DNA from: Pseudomonas canadensis
Lineage (GTDB): Bacteria > Pseudomonadota > Gammaproteobacteria > Pseudomonadales > Pseudomonadaceae
Reading direction: 5' to 3'
Assembly: GCF_000503215.1 (NCBI RefSeq)
Contig: NZ_AYTD01000011.1
Span: 62,001-126,000, forward strand
DNA length: 64,000 nt
Under the pieces are notes generated by a model that made no database searches, was not told where the DNA came from, and saw nothing but the letters and a program-made list of their open reading frames with translations. The translations under genes were made by a program, and so were the position numbers. Positions 1-9,817 of the stretch are shown piece by piece. How positions within the stretch are numbered: position 1 is the stretch's first letter; each line of letters begins with the position of its first letter.

Positions 1-319
1 GGCCCGGCTGGACAAACGCGTGCAGCGCCATATTGAAGCCGGGCTCGACGCCGGGCAGAAACAGCAGCTCATCCGGTTGCACACGCCAGGCGTACTTGGC
101 CCACAGGTCGGCGATGATCGCCTCGCGCACATCCGGCCCGGCGACGCTGTAGCCCAGCACCTGCTGGTCGAGGCGCGCGTGCAGGGCTTGCAGGACGGCG
201 GGCGGGGCGGCGATGTCCATGTCGGCGATCCACATCGGCAACACGTCTTGCGGGTAGCGGTTCCACTTGGTGCTGCCGGTGCCGAGGCGGGGGTGGATCG
301 TGTCGAAATCAAAGCTCAT
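1..319 (-). CDS. MalY/PatB-type PLP aminotransferase, N-terminal part (runs off the left edge)
   Basis: The minus strand is open from an ATG at 319 to the window edge, giving about 106 N-terminal residues of a fold-type I PLP enzyme. The visible start (MSFDFDTI) and the WIADMDIAAPP segment are typical of the MalY/PatB family of cystathionine beta-lyases and aminotransferases, where this region forms part of the substrate pocket. A GYSVAGPDVREAI stretch follows, as in this family. The catalytic lysine lies outside the window, so the reaction (C-S lyase or aminotransferase) cannot be decided. The gene is transcribed away from the window and is separated from the AzoR-like gene by about 60 bp, so it could be the third gene of that leftward transcription unit. 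Confidence 0.85.
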   Translation of the reverse strand, partial: MSFDFDTIHPRLGTGSTKWNRYPQDVLPMWIADMDIAAPPAVLQALHARLDQQVLGYSVAGPDVREAIIADLWAKYAWRVQPDELLFLPGVEPGFNMALHAFVQPG

Positions 320-378
320 GGGGGGCTCGTATCAGGAAGTCAGGCGCAAGAATGGCGCTGATTCTAGCGCCATTATTT

Positions 379-972
379 TTATAGGCCAGAGCTGATTGCC
401 ACCGCGAGTTGCCGGTGCGCCTGTTCCAGGGCGCGGTTGACCGCTTCTTCACCGCGCACCATGGCCGGCAGGTAGACGAAATCCACCGAGTGGATGCCCA
501 CCGTCGACAGGATGGCGCTCATGTACGGGGTCAGGAAGTCCGGCTCATGGCCCTTGCGGGCGTTTCCTGAACTGACCAGGACAAAGGTGCGCCGGTCCTG
601 CAGCAAGCCGACTTTGGCGAACTGTTCATTCACCGTAAAACTGCGCTGGATGCGCACCACATGGTCGATCCAGGCCTTGAGTGCCGCCGGCACGGTGAAA
701 TTATGCACGGGGGTGCATAGGATCAGCAGGTCACAGGCTTCCAATTCGACGATCAACTGTTCCGAGAGTGCCGTGGCGCTGCTGGTGATTGCGCCGGGGG
801 TGGTCAGCGCGTTGGCATATTCACGGGTCAAGGGCGGCAGTGCCTGGGCGCCGTAGTCACGCTCGGTCACCTCGGCGTCGGGGGCCAGGTCGCGCAACAA
901 GGCGCGGGCCAGATTGAAGGTCTGCGCGGCTTTGCCGTGGGGGCTGAAACTGAGGAGCAGGGCGCGGGTCAT
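379..972 (-). CDS. FMN-dependent NADH-azoreductase-like flavoprotein
   Basis: This 197-residue protein has the flavodoxin-like fold of the AzoR/NAD(P)H dehydrogenase (quinone) family. The N-terminal LLLSFSPHGK replaces the usual phosphate-binding loop. The CTPVHNFTVPAALKAWIDHV segment (about residues 86-105) is the family signature around the FMN site. Such enzymes are cytosolic and reduce quinones or azo compounds with NAD(P)H. Its ATG overlaps the stop of the upstream GNAT gene by 4 bp (ATGA), so the two are probably translationally coupled. A second, more typical azoreductase lies at 23289-23900. The true substrate cannot be read from sequence. Confidence 0.85.
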   Translation of the reverse strand: MTRALLLSFSPHGKAAQTFNLARALLRDLAPDAEVTERDYGAQALPPLTREYANALTTPGAITSSATALSEQLIVELEACDLLILCTPVHNFTVPAALKAWIDHVVRIQRSFTVNEQFAKVGLLQDRRTFVLVSSGNARKGHEPDFLTPYMSAILSTVGIHSVDFVYLPAMVRGEEAVNRALEQAHRQLAVAISSGL

Positions 973-1409
973 TGGCTCAGGTCCTGGGAAAAGTGCATGC
1001 CCAGGGGCAACAGGCCCTGGCGGAAATAGAAGCGTTGGGCCAGGGCCATGTGCATGCCGGTGTCCAGTACCAGCCAGCGGTAGCCTCGGGCGCGGGTTTC
1101 TTCGCGTACGCGGTCCAGCAGTTGTTCGCCCAGGCGGCGTCGTTGTTGCGTGGCGTCTATCACCAGGTCATCCACGTAGATGAAGCGGCCATACAGGGTG
1201 TTTTCGGTCAAGCGATAGCCGGCCAGGCCTATTACCTTGCCGTGCTCTTTTGCTGCCAGCAGGTGATAGCCGTTTTGCCGTTGGCGGTGGATTTGTTCGG
1301 CGAATGCGGTGGCGTCGGTGAGGTGAGGGCGCAGTTGGTGCATGACTGGGAAGCTGGCGATGAGGTCGGCGTCGGATGCCAGGTGGACGAATTCGGTGTG
1401 GTCATTCAT
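969..1409 (-). CDS. GNAT family N-acetyltransferase
   Basis: This 146-residue protein has the GNAT fold. The central GLAGYRL strand, the YVDDLVIDATQQRRRLGEQLLD segment (beta4 plus the acetyl-CoA pyrophosphate loop Q/RxxGxG, here RRRLGEQL) and the late WLVLDTGMHMALAQRFYFRQG stretch are characteristic. I start it at the ATG at 1409, because residues before it read as low-complexity leader and no better ribosome site is visible. A longer start up to 1502 is possible. It is the first gene of a leftward pair with the AzoR-like gene. The acceptor substrate is unknown. Confidence 0.8.
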   Translation of the reverse strand: MNDHTEFVHLASDADLIASFPVMHQLRPHLTDATAFAEQIHRQRQNGYHLLAAKEHGKVIGLAGYRLTENTLYGRFIYVDDLVIDATQQRRRLGEQLLDRVREETRARGYRWLVLDTGMHMALAQRFYFRQGLLPLGMHFSQDLSQ

Positions 1410-1534
1410 GGTGGGGGGGCTTTGTGTGGTGAGGGATATGCCATTGTTGTGGGTATGGTTGGTTAGGGACAGGGGCATGATTGGACACGTGGGTTGGGGC
1501 ATGATCAGGGAGTGTGTCGTGCGTGGGGGTTATT

Positions 1535-1840
1535 GTTGAGTACATATCCGTTGCTGCGGTCACGGCTGCTATTGGTTCCGCTCTTACAGCGGGTCACTTT
1601 TTGAAGAGCGCAAAAAGTAACCAAAAACGCTTCGCCCCAACACTCGGCACCTCGCCTAGGCTCGGTGTGCCCTCACTCCGGCTTGAATCCGTGGGCCGCC
1701 GCGATGGGCCATCCTTGGCCCAGCGCGGCTAACCCGGCGTCCTGCCGGGTTACCCACGGACTCAAGCCTGCGTTCGGCCAGCGTGTTTGACGGGGCGCCT
1801 AAGATCAAGATCAAAAGCGACTCGCTTCGCATCGTGGATA
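1535..1840. repeat. Dispersed intergenic repeat (long copy)
   Basis: This non-coding block includes TTGAGTACATATCCGTTGCT, then TGAAGAGCGCAAAAAGTAACC, short inverted repeats (CACTCGGCACC/CTCGGTGTGCC-like and CCGGCGTCCTGCCGGGT), and ends with a segment near GGGGCGCCTAAGATCAAGAT. It looks like a member of a large Pseudomonas intergenic repeat family. Its last 70 bp recurs inverted at 21705-21775 in this window, which shows directly that it is repetitive. No convincing protein is encoded. Confidence 0.7.
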
Positions 1841-1851
1841 CGCTGTTCACT

Positions 1852-1950
1852 GTAGGAGCCGGCTTGCCGGCGAAAAACGTGAGAACGCCGCGTTCATTCT
1901 GGTTTCCCGCGTCATCGTTAACGACCATCGCAGGCAAGCCAGCTCCTACA
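1852..1950. repeat. REP pair (inverted GTAGGAGCCGGCTTGCC arms)
   Basis: Left arm GTAGGAGCCGGCTTGCCGG at 1852 and a diverged right arm GGCAAGCCAGCTCCTACA ending at 1950 form a typical Pseudomonas REP doublet. Related pairs sit at 9666, 14600 and 37122. Confidence 0.8.
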
Positions 1951-1971
1951 GAAACCGCGTTTGCCTTTGCT

Positions 1972-2097
1972 TCACACCACTCCCCGACTCCCCCGAATCA
2001 AATCATAAGCCTTCCTGGCAATCGGATTCGCCGTATTCGGCCAAACCCAAAGGCAATACGTCACCTCCGGCAACCGCGGCAACCCATCGCGGGTTTG
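1972..2097 (-). pseudogene. Probable C-terminal remnant of a LysR-type regulator
   Basis: The minus strand reads 41 codons to a TGA at 1972-1974. The peptide has TRDGLPRLPEVTYCLW followed by NTANPIARKAYDLIRG, which looks like the last strand and helix of the LysR effector-binding domain. Nothing upstream in frame continues the protein: the frame runs into the terminator hairpin of the nucleoside hydrolase gene at 2120-2148. I read this as the tail of a regulator whose front has been lost. The family assignment rests on a short stretch and is tentative. Confidence 0.4.
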
Positions 2098-2119
2098 CGC
2101 TAGCGGGTTGAGGCAGAAA

Positions 2120-2148
2120 AAGCGCTCCCACCTTGCGTGGGAGCGCTT
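2120..2148 (-). terminator. Intrinsic terminator of the leftward nic operon
   Basis: A perfect 12-bp stem (AAGCGCTCCCAC / GTGGGAGCGCTT) with a 5-base loop lies 7 bp beyond the nucleoside hydrolase stop. On the minus strand it is followed directly by a run of T. Confidence 0.85.
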
Positions 2149-2154
2149 GGCCGG

Positions 2155-3231
2155 TCAGTGCTTGACCGGCGTTGGCAAGGTCACCAGGTTGACGTAGCCA
2201 TCCCAGAATTTCTTCTGGTCCACGCCGAACACCACCTTGGCTTTCTGCGTGCCCACAGGGGCGCCTTTCTGGTAGCCCAGTGCGCGGCCGTAGTCGGCGC
2301 CAAAGGTGGCATCCACATCCACCCACAGTTCCCGTGATTCGGTGACGATACCCGGATTGACCAGATACAGCGCCGGCAAGCTGTCCCAGGTAAAGCTGTG
2401 GTAGCTCGGGTCCTTGTCGAACAAGGGGCCGAACTCGTGCTTGTACAGATCGGCAATCGCGCCTTTCTGGGCAATCACGCGCTGGTACACCGTTTTGTCG
2501 AAGGTGACTTTCTCGCACACATCATTGGGGAAAATCACGTGTTCGATCGGCGAGCGCAATACGATCTTCGCGGCCTCCGGGTCGAACCACCAGTTGAATT
2601 CCGCCGCTGGCGTGGTGTTGCCCGGAATCTCCAGGGCACCGCCCATGTACACAATGCGCTTGATCAACGGCACGATATCCGGCGCCGAACGTATCGCCAG
2701 GGCGATGTTGGTCAGCGGCCCCACGGCCAGAATTGTTACCTGGTGCGGGTTGGCGCGCACGCTGTCGACGATGAACTGCGCGGCGGTTTCCTTGCGCAAT
2801 TGGGTGTGTGTCGCCAGGCCATCGGGTGGTGCGATCAACTGCTTGGGCGAAGTAGGACGGGGGGTCTTGAATGCCCCCGGCCAGCCGGAGCCGAACAGCG
2901 CCTTTTCCGCCTCGTAGGTGGCGTAGTCATGCAGCAGCGGGTAGGCGGCGCCGGAGTAGACGCCGACCTCTTTCTCCACGCCCATGCGTTCCACGGCCTT
3001 TAGTGCATCGACCTGCTCCTGGTCGACCCAGGCGTTGCCGCTGACCAGGGTCATGCCCAGCAGTTCGATGCGTTTTTGCGCGTGGAGCTGGGCGAGCATG
3101 ATGAAGGCCTGGCCGTCATCGTTGAGCACGTTGAAGTCGGTATCAAAAATGACTTTCTCCGCGGCCTGGGCGGTGGCGGCACACAGGGCGACGGCAACAA
3201 GCAGTGCGCAGCTTTTCAGGAAACCTTGCAT
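2155..3231 (-). CDS. Secreted inosine/uridine-type nucleoside hydrolase
   Basis: This 358-residue protein starts with a clear Sec signal peptide (hydrophobic core about residues 6-18, cleavage near AAQA-AE at 24). The mature part opens with VIFDTDFNVLNDDGQA, a variant of the DTDxxxDD calcium and ribose site of the IunH family. The ILAVGPLTNIALAI and YMGGAL motifs follow, as in N-ribohydrolases. The second aspartate motif is NVLNDDGQ rather than the usual PGIDDAxA, so specificity may differ. It is the last gene of the nicotinate operon, 26 bp after nicT, and the operon terminator follows. A role in releasing nicotinate or nicotinamide from ribosides in the periplasm is inference from context. 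Confidence 0.85.
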   Translation of the reverse strand: MQGFLKSCALLVAVALCAATAQAAEKVIFDTDFNVLNDDGQAFIMLAQLHAQKRIELLGMTLVSGNAWVDQEQVDALKAVERMGVEKEVGVYSGAAYPLLHDYATYEAEKALFGSGWPGAFKTPRPTSPKQLIAPPDGLATHTQLRKETAAQFIVDSVRANPHQVTILAVGPLTNIALAIRSAPDIVPLIKRIVYMGGALEIPGNTTPAAEFNWWFDPEAAKIVLRSPIEHVIFPNDVCEKVTFDKTVYQRVIAQKGAIADLYKHEFGPLFDKDPSYHSFTWDSLPALYLVNPGIVTESRELWVDVDATFGADYGRALGYQKGAPVGTQKAKVVFGVDQKKFWDGYVNLVTLPTPVKH

Positions 3232-3257
3232 GGTGATTCATCCGAAAATTACTGTTG

Positions 3258-4568
3258 TTAACGGTTCACCAGTTTCGCCGGCAAGGCGATGACCAGGAAG
3301 CTGCTGAGGATCAGGCAGCCGGCGAAAAACCACAAGGCACCCGCGCTGCTGCCTGTGACGTCGATCGCAACGCCCATCAACGAGTTGCTCACCAAGCCTG
3401 CGATATTCGCCACCGAACAGGCCAAGGCAAAGCCGGTGGCCGCCGCGGTGCCTTTGAGAAAGGTCGCCGGCAGGCTGAAGAACACCGGCACCGCGCCGAT
3501 GATCGCCGCCGAAGCAATCGCAAACAGCGCTACCGTGGCCGCCACGTTATGGGTGAAGAACGTGCTCGTGGCCATGGCCGCCGCGCCGATGAAAAACGGC
3601 ACGATGATGTGCCAGCGGCGTTCGCGGTGCTTGTCGGAGCTGGCGCCGATCAGCAGCATGCCGAGCAGGGCGGCGACGCTCGGTAGTGCAGTGAGGACGC
3701 CGATATGGAAGGTGTCGGTGACCCCGGCGTTGCGGATGAACGTCGGCATCCAGAAGCCCATGGCGTAGGCGCTGAGCAGGATCGAGAAGTCGATACCGCC
3801 AAGCATCCAGACCTTGAGGTTGAAGAAGCCGTCACGGAAACTGTGCTTGCTGGCGGTGCCGTCGGCGTCGTCCTTGCGCAACTCGGTTTCCAGCAGGGCC
3901 TTTTCCTCGTCCGACAGCCATTTGGCTTGCTGGTAGGTGTTGGGCAAGGCCCAGAAGGTCAGCACGCCAAGCAGTACGCTCGGCACTGCTTCGATCAGGA
4001 ACAGCCACTGCCAGCCACGCAGGCCGCCGACATGGTCGAAGTGGCCCATGATCCAGCCGGACAGCGGGCCGCCGATCACGCTGGAGAGCGGCAGGCCGAT
4101 CATGAACAACGCAATGATGCGCCCGCGTCGGTGGGTGGGAAACCAGGTGGTCAGGTAGTACAGCACGCCCGGCAGAAAGCCCGCCTCGGCGGCGCCGAGC
4201 AGGAAACGCAGGATGTAGAACTGGGTCGTGGAGGTGACCAGCATGGTGCAGGCAGAGAGCAGGCCCCAAGTGATCATGATCCGCGCGATCCAGATCTTCG
4301 CGCCGACCCGCTCCAGAATCAGGTTGCTTGGGACCTCAAAGATGATATAGCCGACAAAGAACAGCCCGGCGCCGAGGCCGAACGCGGTTTCGCTGAACTG
4401 CAACTGGTCGAGCATCTGCAACTTGGCGAAGCCGATGTTGATGCGGTCCAGGTAGGCGGCCAGGTAGCAGAAGCACAGGAAGGGAATCAGCTTCCAGGTG
4501 ATCTTGTGGTAAAGCGTGTTGACGGGGTCTGCGACCGTGGTCGCGGGCGCTGCATTCGCAATGGGCAT
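3258..4568 (-). CDS. nicT: MFS transporter, probable nicotinate/6-hydroxynicotinate carrier
   Basis: This 436-residue protein has about 12 hydrophobic segments and belongs to the anion:cation symporter (ACS) branch of the major facilitator superfamily. YLAAYLDRINIGFAKLQM in the first transmembrane helix and the GAAEAGFLPGVLYYLTTWFP segment around helices 4-5 are signatures of that branch, which includes NicT of P. putida. The gene lies between nicF and the nucleoside hydrolase in the nic operon, which fits uptake of nicotinate or its 6-hydroxy product across the inner membrane. Substrate is inferred from position. The 228-bp gap to nicF upstream holds a REP-like palindrome. Confidence 0.85.
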   Translation of the reverse strand: MPIANAAPATTVADPVNTLYHKITWKLIPFLCFCYLAAYLDRINIGFAKLQMLDQLQFSETAFGLGAGLFFVGYIIFEVPSNLILERVGAKIWIARIMITWGLLSACTMLVTSTTQFYILRFLLGAAEAGFLPGVLYYLTTWFPTHRRGRIIALFMIGLPLSSVIGGPLSGWIMGHFDHVGGLRGWQWLFLIEAVPSVLLGVLTFWALPNTYQQAKWLSDEEKALLETELRKDDADGTASKHSFRDGFFNLKVWMLGGIDFSILLSAYAMGFWMPTFIRNAGVTDTFHIGVLTALPSVAALLGMLLIGASSDKHRERRWHIIVPFFIGAAAMATSTFFTHNVAATVALFAIASAAIIGAVPVFFSLPATFLKGTAAATGFALACSVANIAGLVSNSLMGVAIDVTGSSAGALWFFAGCLILSSFLVIALPAKLVNR

Positions 4569-4698
4569 TGGGTGTCTCCTGGCGGTGACTTATGGTTTTT
4601 ATACAGCCGCTTTTGTTCCAGCACTTCGGAGTGCTGTAGAAGCGACTTCCAAAGGCAGTGTCAGAAGACTGAGTCGGTCCTGCTGGAGGTGATCAAGT

Positions 4699-4724
4699 GT
4701 GGGAGCGAGCAAGCCCGCTCCCAC
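4699..4724. repeat. Short REP-like palindrome in the nicF-nicT gap
   Basis: GTGGGAGCG and CGCTCCCAC form 9-bp inverted arms around an 8-base spacer, inside the 4569-4796 gap between nicT and nicF. The rest of the gap shows no gene. A second hairpin (ACCGTG/CACGGT, 4765-4784) lies just downstream of nicF. Confidence 0.6.
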
Positions 4725-4796
4725 ATTGGATTGCATTCCAAAGTGGACGCTCAGTTTTTTCAAGACCGTGCTCTTTGGCACGGTTCTCATGAATCC

Positions 4797-5429
4797 TTAT
4801 TGCTCCCTGAACTTACGCATTGCCTCCTGCTTACTCACCACGTCGCCATACTTGCTGTCGATATCGAACAGGTTGGCCTCATGGGGCGCCGGGTGTCGAT
4901 CGCCGACGCATTCGCGCACGACGATGGTGCGAAACCCGTGCTGCACCGCATCCACCGCCGTGGCGCGGATGCAACCGCTGGTGGAACAGCCGGCCAGCAC
5001 GACGGTGTCGATGCCCTGGGCATGCAGCATCGGCGCCAGGCTGCTGCCGAAAAACGCACTGGCGTACTGTTTGGTAATGACGACTTCCTCGGCCAGCGGC
5101 AACACCTCGGCACAGAAGGCCGCGAGTGGGTTGCCTTCGACCATGTCTTTCATCACCGGGGCTTTTTTCACCCAGATCCCGCCATCGACGAAATGGCCGG
5201 GATGGTAGCGGATATTGGTGTGGACTACCGCAATCCCGTGTTGGCGTGCGGTGGCGAGCAGCTCGACGCTTTGCGCCACGGCCGTGACCACGCCGGGCGC
5301 GAACAGCGGCGCGCCTTCGGTGGTGTAGCCCTGCATGAAGTCGATCATCAGCAGTGCGGCCTTTTTGCCAAAGCCGATGCGGTTGCCCCACACGCCCTGG
5401 TAGTTGGCGTCGGCGGATTGTTCACTCAT
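4797..5429 (-). CDS. nicF: Maleamate amidohydrolase
   Basis: This 210-residue cytosolic enzyme of the isochorismatase-like cysteine hydrolase family converts maleamate to maleate and ammonia, the fifth enzymatic step of aerobic nicotinate breakdown. The catalytic triad is visible: Asp30 in LLMIDFMQG, Lys120 in VVITKQYASAFFG and Cys153 in LAGCSTSGCIRATAVDA. The length is normal for NicF. It lies between nicE and nicT on the same strand, in the order expected for a nic cluster. Confidence is high because every neighbour is a pathway enzyme. Confidence 0.93.
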   Translation of the reverse strand: MSEQSADANYQGVWGNRIGFGKKAALLMIDFMQGYTTEGAPLFAPGVVTAVAQSVELLATARQHGIAVVHTNIRYHPGHFVDGGIWVKKAPVMKDMVEGNPLAAFCAEVLPLAEEVVITKQYASAFFGSSLAPMLHAQGIDTVVLAGCSTSGCIRATAVDAVQHGFRTIVVRECVGDRHPAPHEANLFDIDSKYGDVVSKQEAMRKFREQ

Positions 5430-5471
5430 CTTTCAACCCCTCATTCATGTCCGTCGTGAGCGCTCTTTTTT

Positions 5472-5583
5472 GTGGTGAGCGGGCTTGCCCCGCGCTGGGC
5501 TGCGCAGCAGCCCCTAAAAAGCCGGGAGCGCTTCGCACTCCAGCGCGAGCAAGCTCGCTCACCACAGAAGCCCGCTCACCACA
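5472..5583. repeat. Composite REP element between nicE and nicF (diverged copy)
   Basis: Outer arms GTGGTGAGCGGGCTTGCCCC and a diverged AGCTCGCTCACCACA, followed by a second AGCCCGCTCACCACA, enclose a short CTGCGCAGCAGCC hairpin. It is the same family as 10272-10404, 17241-17373 and 26450-26583, but without the internal terminator. It splits the nic operon between nicE and nicF. Confidence 0.8.
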
Positions 5584-5602
5584 AAGGGACTTTCCGCTCC
5601 CG

Positions 5603-6355
5603 TTAATAAGCACCGGAAAGCAGGGCGCCGGCGCCTGGCACGATGGGCTCCAGGTCCAATGCCTTAAGCATCGCGTAGGTGGTGGCAATGGCGGCGGTCA
5701 GCACCGGTTTGCCGGTTTGTGCCTCGACCTTGGCCACTACCGGCAGCGACTGCATTTGCACGCAGGCCGACAGCACGATCACGTCGACGCCTTCCAGGTT
5801 CATGCCGGCGACGATGGCTGGCAGGTTGGCCGGGTCGTGGCGGGCTACTTCAAGGTTGTCGGGGATCTCCAGGGCTCGCCAATCGACGACTTCAAAGCCT
5901 TCTTCACGGATGTAGTTCACCACCAGCTCAGTCAGCGGTTTCATGTACGGCGCGACGATGGCGATGCGCTTGGCGCCCATCACTTTGAGGCCTTCGATCA
6001 ACGCGCCGGCGCTGGTGATCACGGGCGCGTTGGCGTCGTTGTCGGCAGTAGCTTTGCGCAAGCGCTGTTCGGAGTTGCGGTGGTAGCCCAAGCCCATGGC
6101 CATGATCGCCACCAGGCACGCATAACCCAGCACATCGACTTTGGCGTCGGACAGCTCGACGGCGCAACGGTCGGATTCGCCGTCCATGGCCGCCAGTTCT
6201 TCCTTGCGCACTTGCTTCATGCGCATGCGGCTGGAGTGAAAGGTGAAGCGCTCGGGGCGAATCGCCTGGCGCGCGGTGAGCATCGCCGGGATCTCGGTTT
6301 CCATGGTGGTGTTGGAGCTCGGCACGATCTGGCCGATGCGGTAAGGCTTCTGCAT
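5603..6355 (-). CDS. nicE: Maleate cis-trans isomerase
   Basis: This 250-residue enzyme of the Asp/Glu racemase superfamily isomerises maleate to fumarate, the last step of the pathway. The two catalytic cysteines are seen at Cys80 (LGYACLVAIMAMG) and Cys198 (VLSACVQMQSLP). The substrate-binding VPSSNTTMETE segment near residue 11 is also present. The gene follows nicD by 14 bp and precedes nicF, with a REP element in the nicE-nicF gap. It probably belongs to the nicC-D-E-F-T transcription unit. Confidence 0.94.
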   Translation of the reverse strand: MQKPYRIGQIVPSSNTTMETEIPAMLTARQAIRPERFTFHSSRMRMKQVRKEELAAMDGESDRCAVELSDAKVDVLGYACLVAIMAMGLGYHRNSEQRLRKATADNDANAPVITSAGALIEGLKVMGAKRIAIVAPYMKPLTELVVNYIREEGFEVVDWRALEIPDNLEVARHDPANLPAIVAGMNLEGVDVIVLSACVQMQSLPVVAKVEAQTGKPVLTAAIATTYAMLKALDLEPIVPGAGALLSGAY

Positions 6356-6369
6356 GGTGGTCTCCGTTC

Positions 6370-8513
<2,144 letters not shown>

Positions 8514-8529
8514 TTATCGTTATGAAATG

Positions 8530-8539
8530 GCGTATACGC
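8530..8539. promoter_or_regulatory. Candidate operator GCGTATACGC on the nicX side
   Basis: This perfect 10-bp palindrome lies 65 bp upstream of the nicX ATG, followed by TATAAAAATGC, which may be part of a -10 region. It matches the site on the nicC side. Confidence 0.55.
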
Positions 8540-8604
8540 TATAAAAATGCACTAGAGTGAAGCGCAGTGCCTGAACTTGGTGCAGGCCCACAGGAGACAG
8601 GAAA

Positions 8605-9657
8605 ATGCCGGTAAGCGATTGCGAACTGACCCAGATGTTTGAACACGTGTTGACGCTGTCCAAGGTCGACCCGACCCAGAGCGTTGCCGTGCTCAAGAGC
8701 CATTACTCCGACCCGCGCACCGTGCGTGCCGCGATGGACGCTGCGCAGCGCCTGGGGGCCAAGGTGTATGCGGTGGAGTTGCCGTCGTTCAATCATCCCA
8801 GGGCGATGGGCAACGACATGACCGCCTACTGCGGCGACACCGCGCTTACCGGCAATATCGCCGCCCAGCGTGCCCTGGAGGCCGCCGACCTGATCGTCGA
8901 CACCATGATGCTGCTGCACTCGCCGGAGCAGGAGCAGATCCTCAAGACCGGCACGCGCATTCTGCTGGCGGTGGAGCCGCCGGAAGTGCTGGCGCGCATG
9001 CTGCCGACCGAAGAAGACAAAGTGCGCGTGCTGGCGGCCGAGCAGTTGCTGAAAAAGGCCCGTTCGATCCACGTGAAATCCCGCGCCGGCAGTGACTTCC
9101 GCGCCGCCTTGGGGCAGTACCCGTCGGTGACCGAATACGGTTTTGCCGATGAGCCGGGGCGCTGGGATCATTGGCCGAGTGGTTTCCTGTTCTCCTGGCC
9201 CAACGAAGAAACCGCCGAAGGCGCGCTGGTGCTGGACATCGGCGACATCCTGCTGCCGTTCAAGACCTACACCCGCGAGAAGATCACCCTGGAGATCGAG
9301 AAGGGCTTCATCACCAAGATCCACGGGGGATTCGAGGCCGAGTACCTGCGTGACTACATGAAGTACTTCAACGACCCTGAGGTGTACGGCATCTCCCATA
9401 TCGGCTGGGGCCTGCAGCCACGGGCGCAGTGGACGGCGATGGGCTTGCATGACAAGAACGACGGCATGTGCATGGACGCACGGGCGTTCTATGGCAATTT
9501 CCTGTTCTCCACCGGGCCGAATACCGAAGTGGGCGGGACGCGCAAGACGCCGTGCCATATGGATATTCCGCTGCGTAATTGCGACGTGTACCTGGATGAT
9601 GAGGCGGTGGTCATCGCCGGTGATGTGGTTGCGCCGCCAGCCTCCCTGGCCCGCTGA
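8605..9657 (+). CDS. nicX: 2,5-dihydroxypyridine 5,6-dioxygenase
   Basis: This 350-residue non-haem Fe(II) extradiol-type dioxygenase opens 2,5-dihydroxypyridine to N-formylmaleamate. The iron ligands established for P. putida NicX are present at the same numbers: His265 (GISHIGWG), His318 and Asp320 (TPCHMDIPL). Length matches the family, which resembles leucine aminopeptidase-fold dioxygenases rather than classical extradiol enzymes. A strong ribosome site (AGGAGACAGGAAA) precedes the ATG. It is transcribed away from nicC and is followed by a REP pair and then nicR. Confidence 0.95.
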   Translation: MPVSDCELTQMFEHVLTLSKVDPTQSVAVLKSHYSDPRTVRAAMDAAQRLGAKVYAVELPSFNHPRAMGNDMTAYCGDTALTGNIAAQRALEAADLIVDTMMLLHSPEQEQILKTGTRILLAVEPPEVLARMLPTEEDKVRVLAAEQLLKKARSIHVKSRAGSDFRAALGQYPSVTEYGFADEPGRWDHWPSGFLFSWPNEETAEGALVLDIGDILLPFKTYTREKITLEIEKGFITKIHGGFEAEYLRDYMKYFNDPEVYGISHIGWGLQPRAQWTAMGLHDKNDGMCMDARAFYGNFLFSTGPNTEVGGTRKTPCHMDIPLRNCDVYLDDEAVVIAGDVVAPPASLAR

Positions 9658-9665
9658 CATCCCCC

Positions 9666-9749
9666 TGTAGGAGCCGGCTTGCCGGCGATGGCGTCCCTGA
9701 GCCTAGCGCAAGATTCAAGAGCCTCATCGCCGGCAAGCCGGCTCCTACA
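9666..9749. repeat. REP pair between nicX and nicR
   Basis: TGTAGGAGCCGGCTTGCCGG and CCGGCAAGCCGGCTCCTACA are near-perfect inverted arms around a 40-base spacer. The structure could terminate or stabilise nicX mRNA. Confidence 0.88.
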
Positions 9750-9817
9750 TGGGTAGGTGTTTGCGGCACATCCCGTTATCATGCCTCCCCATTGTCAGTC
9801 ACCCACCGAGCCCCGCC

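Noticed and set aside
4765..4784. Hairpin ACCGTG/CACGGT after nicF as an intrinsic terminator
   Set aside because: On the minus strand it is followed by an A run and not a T run, and the pathway carrier nicT lies downstream in the same direction.
3705..5459. 584-codon open frame on the plus strand over nicT and nicF
   Set aside because: It runs over two clear pathway genes and an intergenic palindrome and has no domain.
8539..9660. 373-codon open frame on the minus strand over nicX
   Set aside because: It is the complement of nicX, which has all family motifs and iron ligands. The shadow has low-complexity, His/Arg/Gln-rich composition typical of antisense frames in GC-rich DNA.
9749..9751. 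ATG start for nicR inside the REP arm
   Set aside because: It would make the first 23 residues from a repeat and noncoding leader. The GTG at 9818 gives a normal MarR N-terminus.
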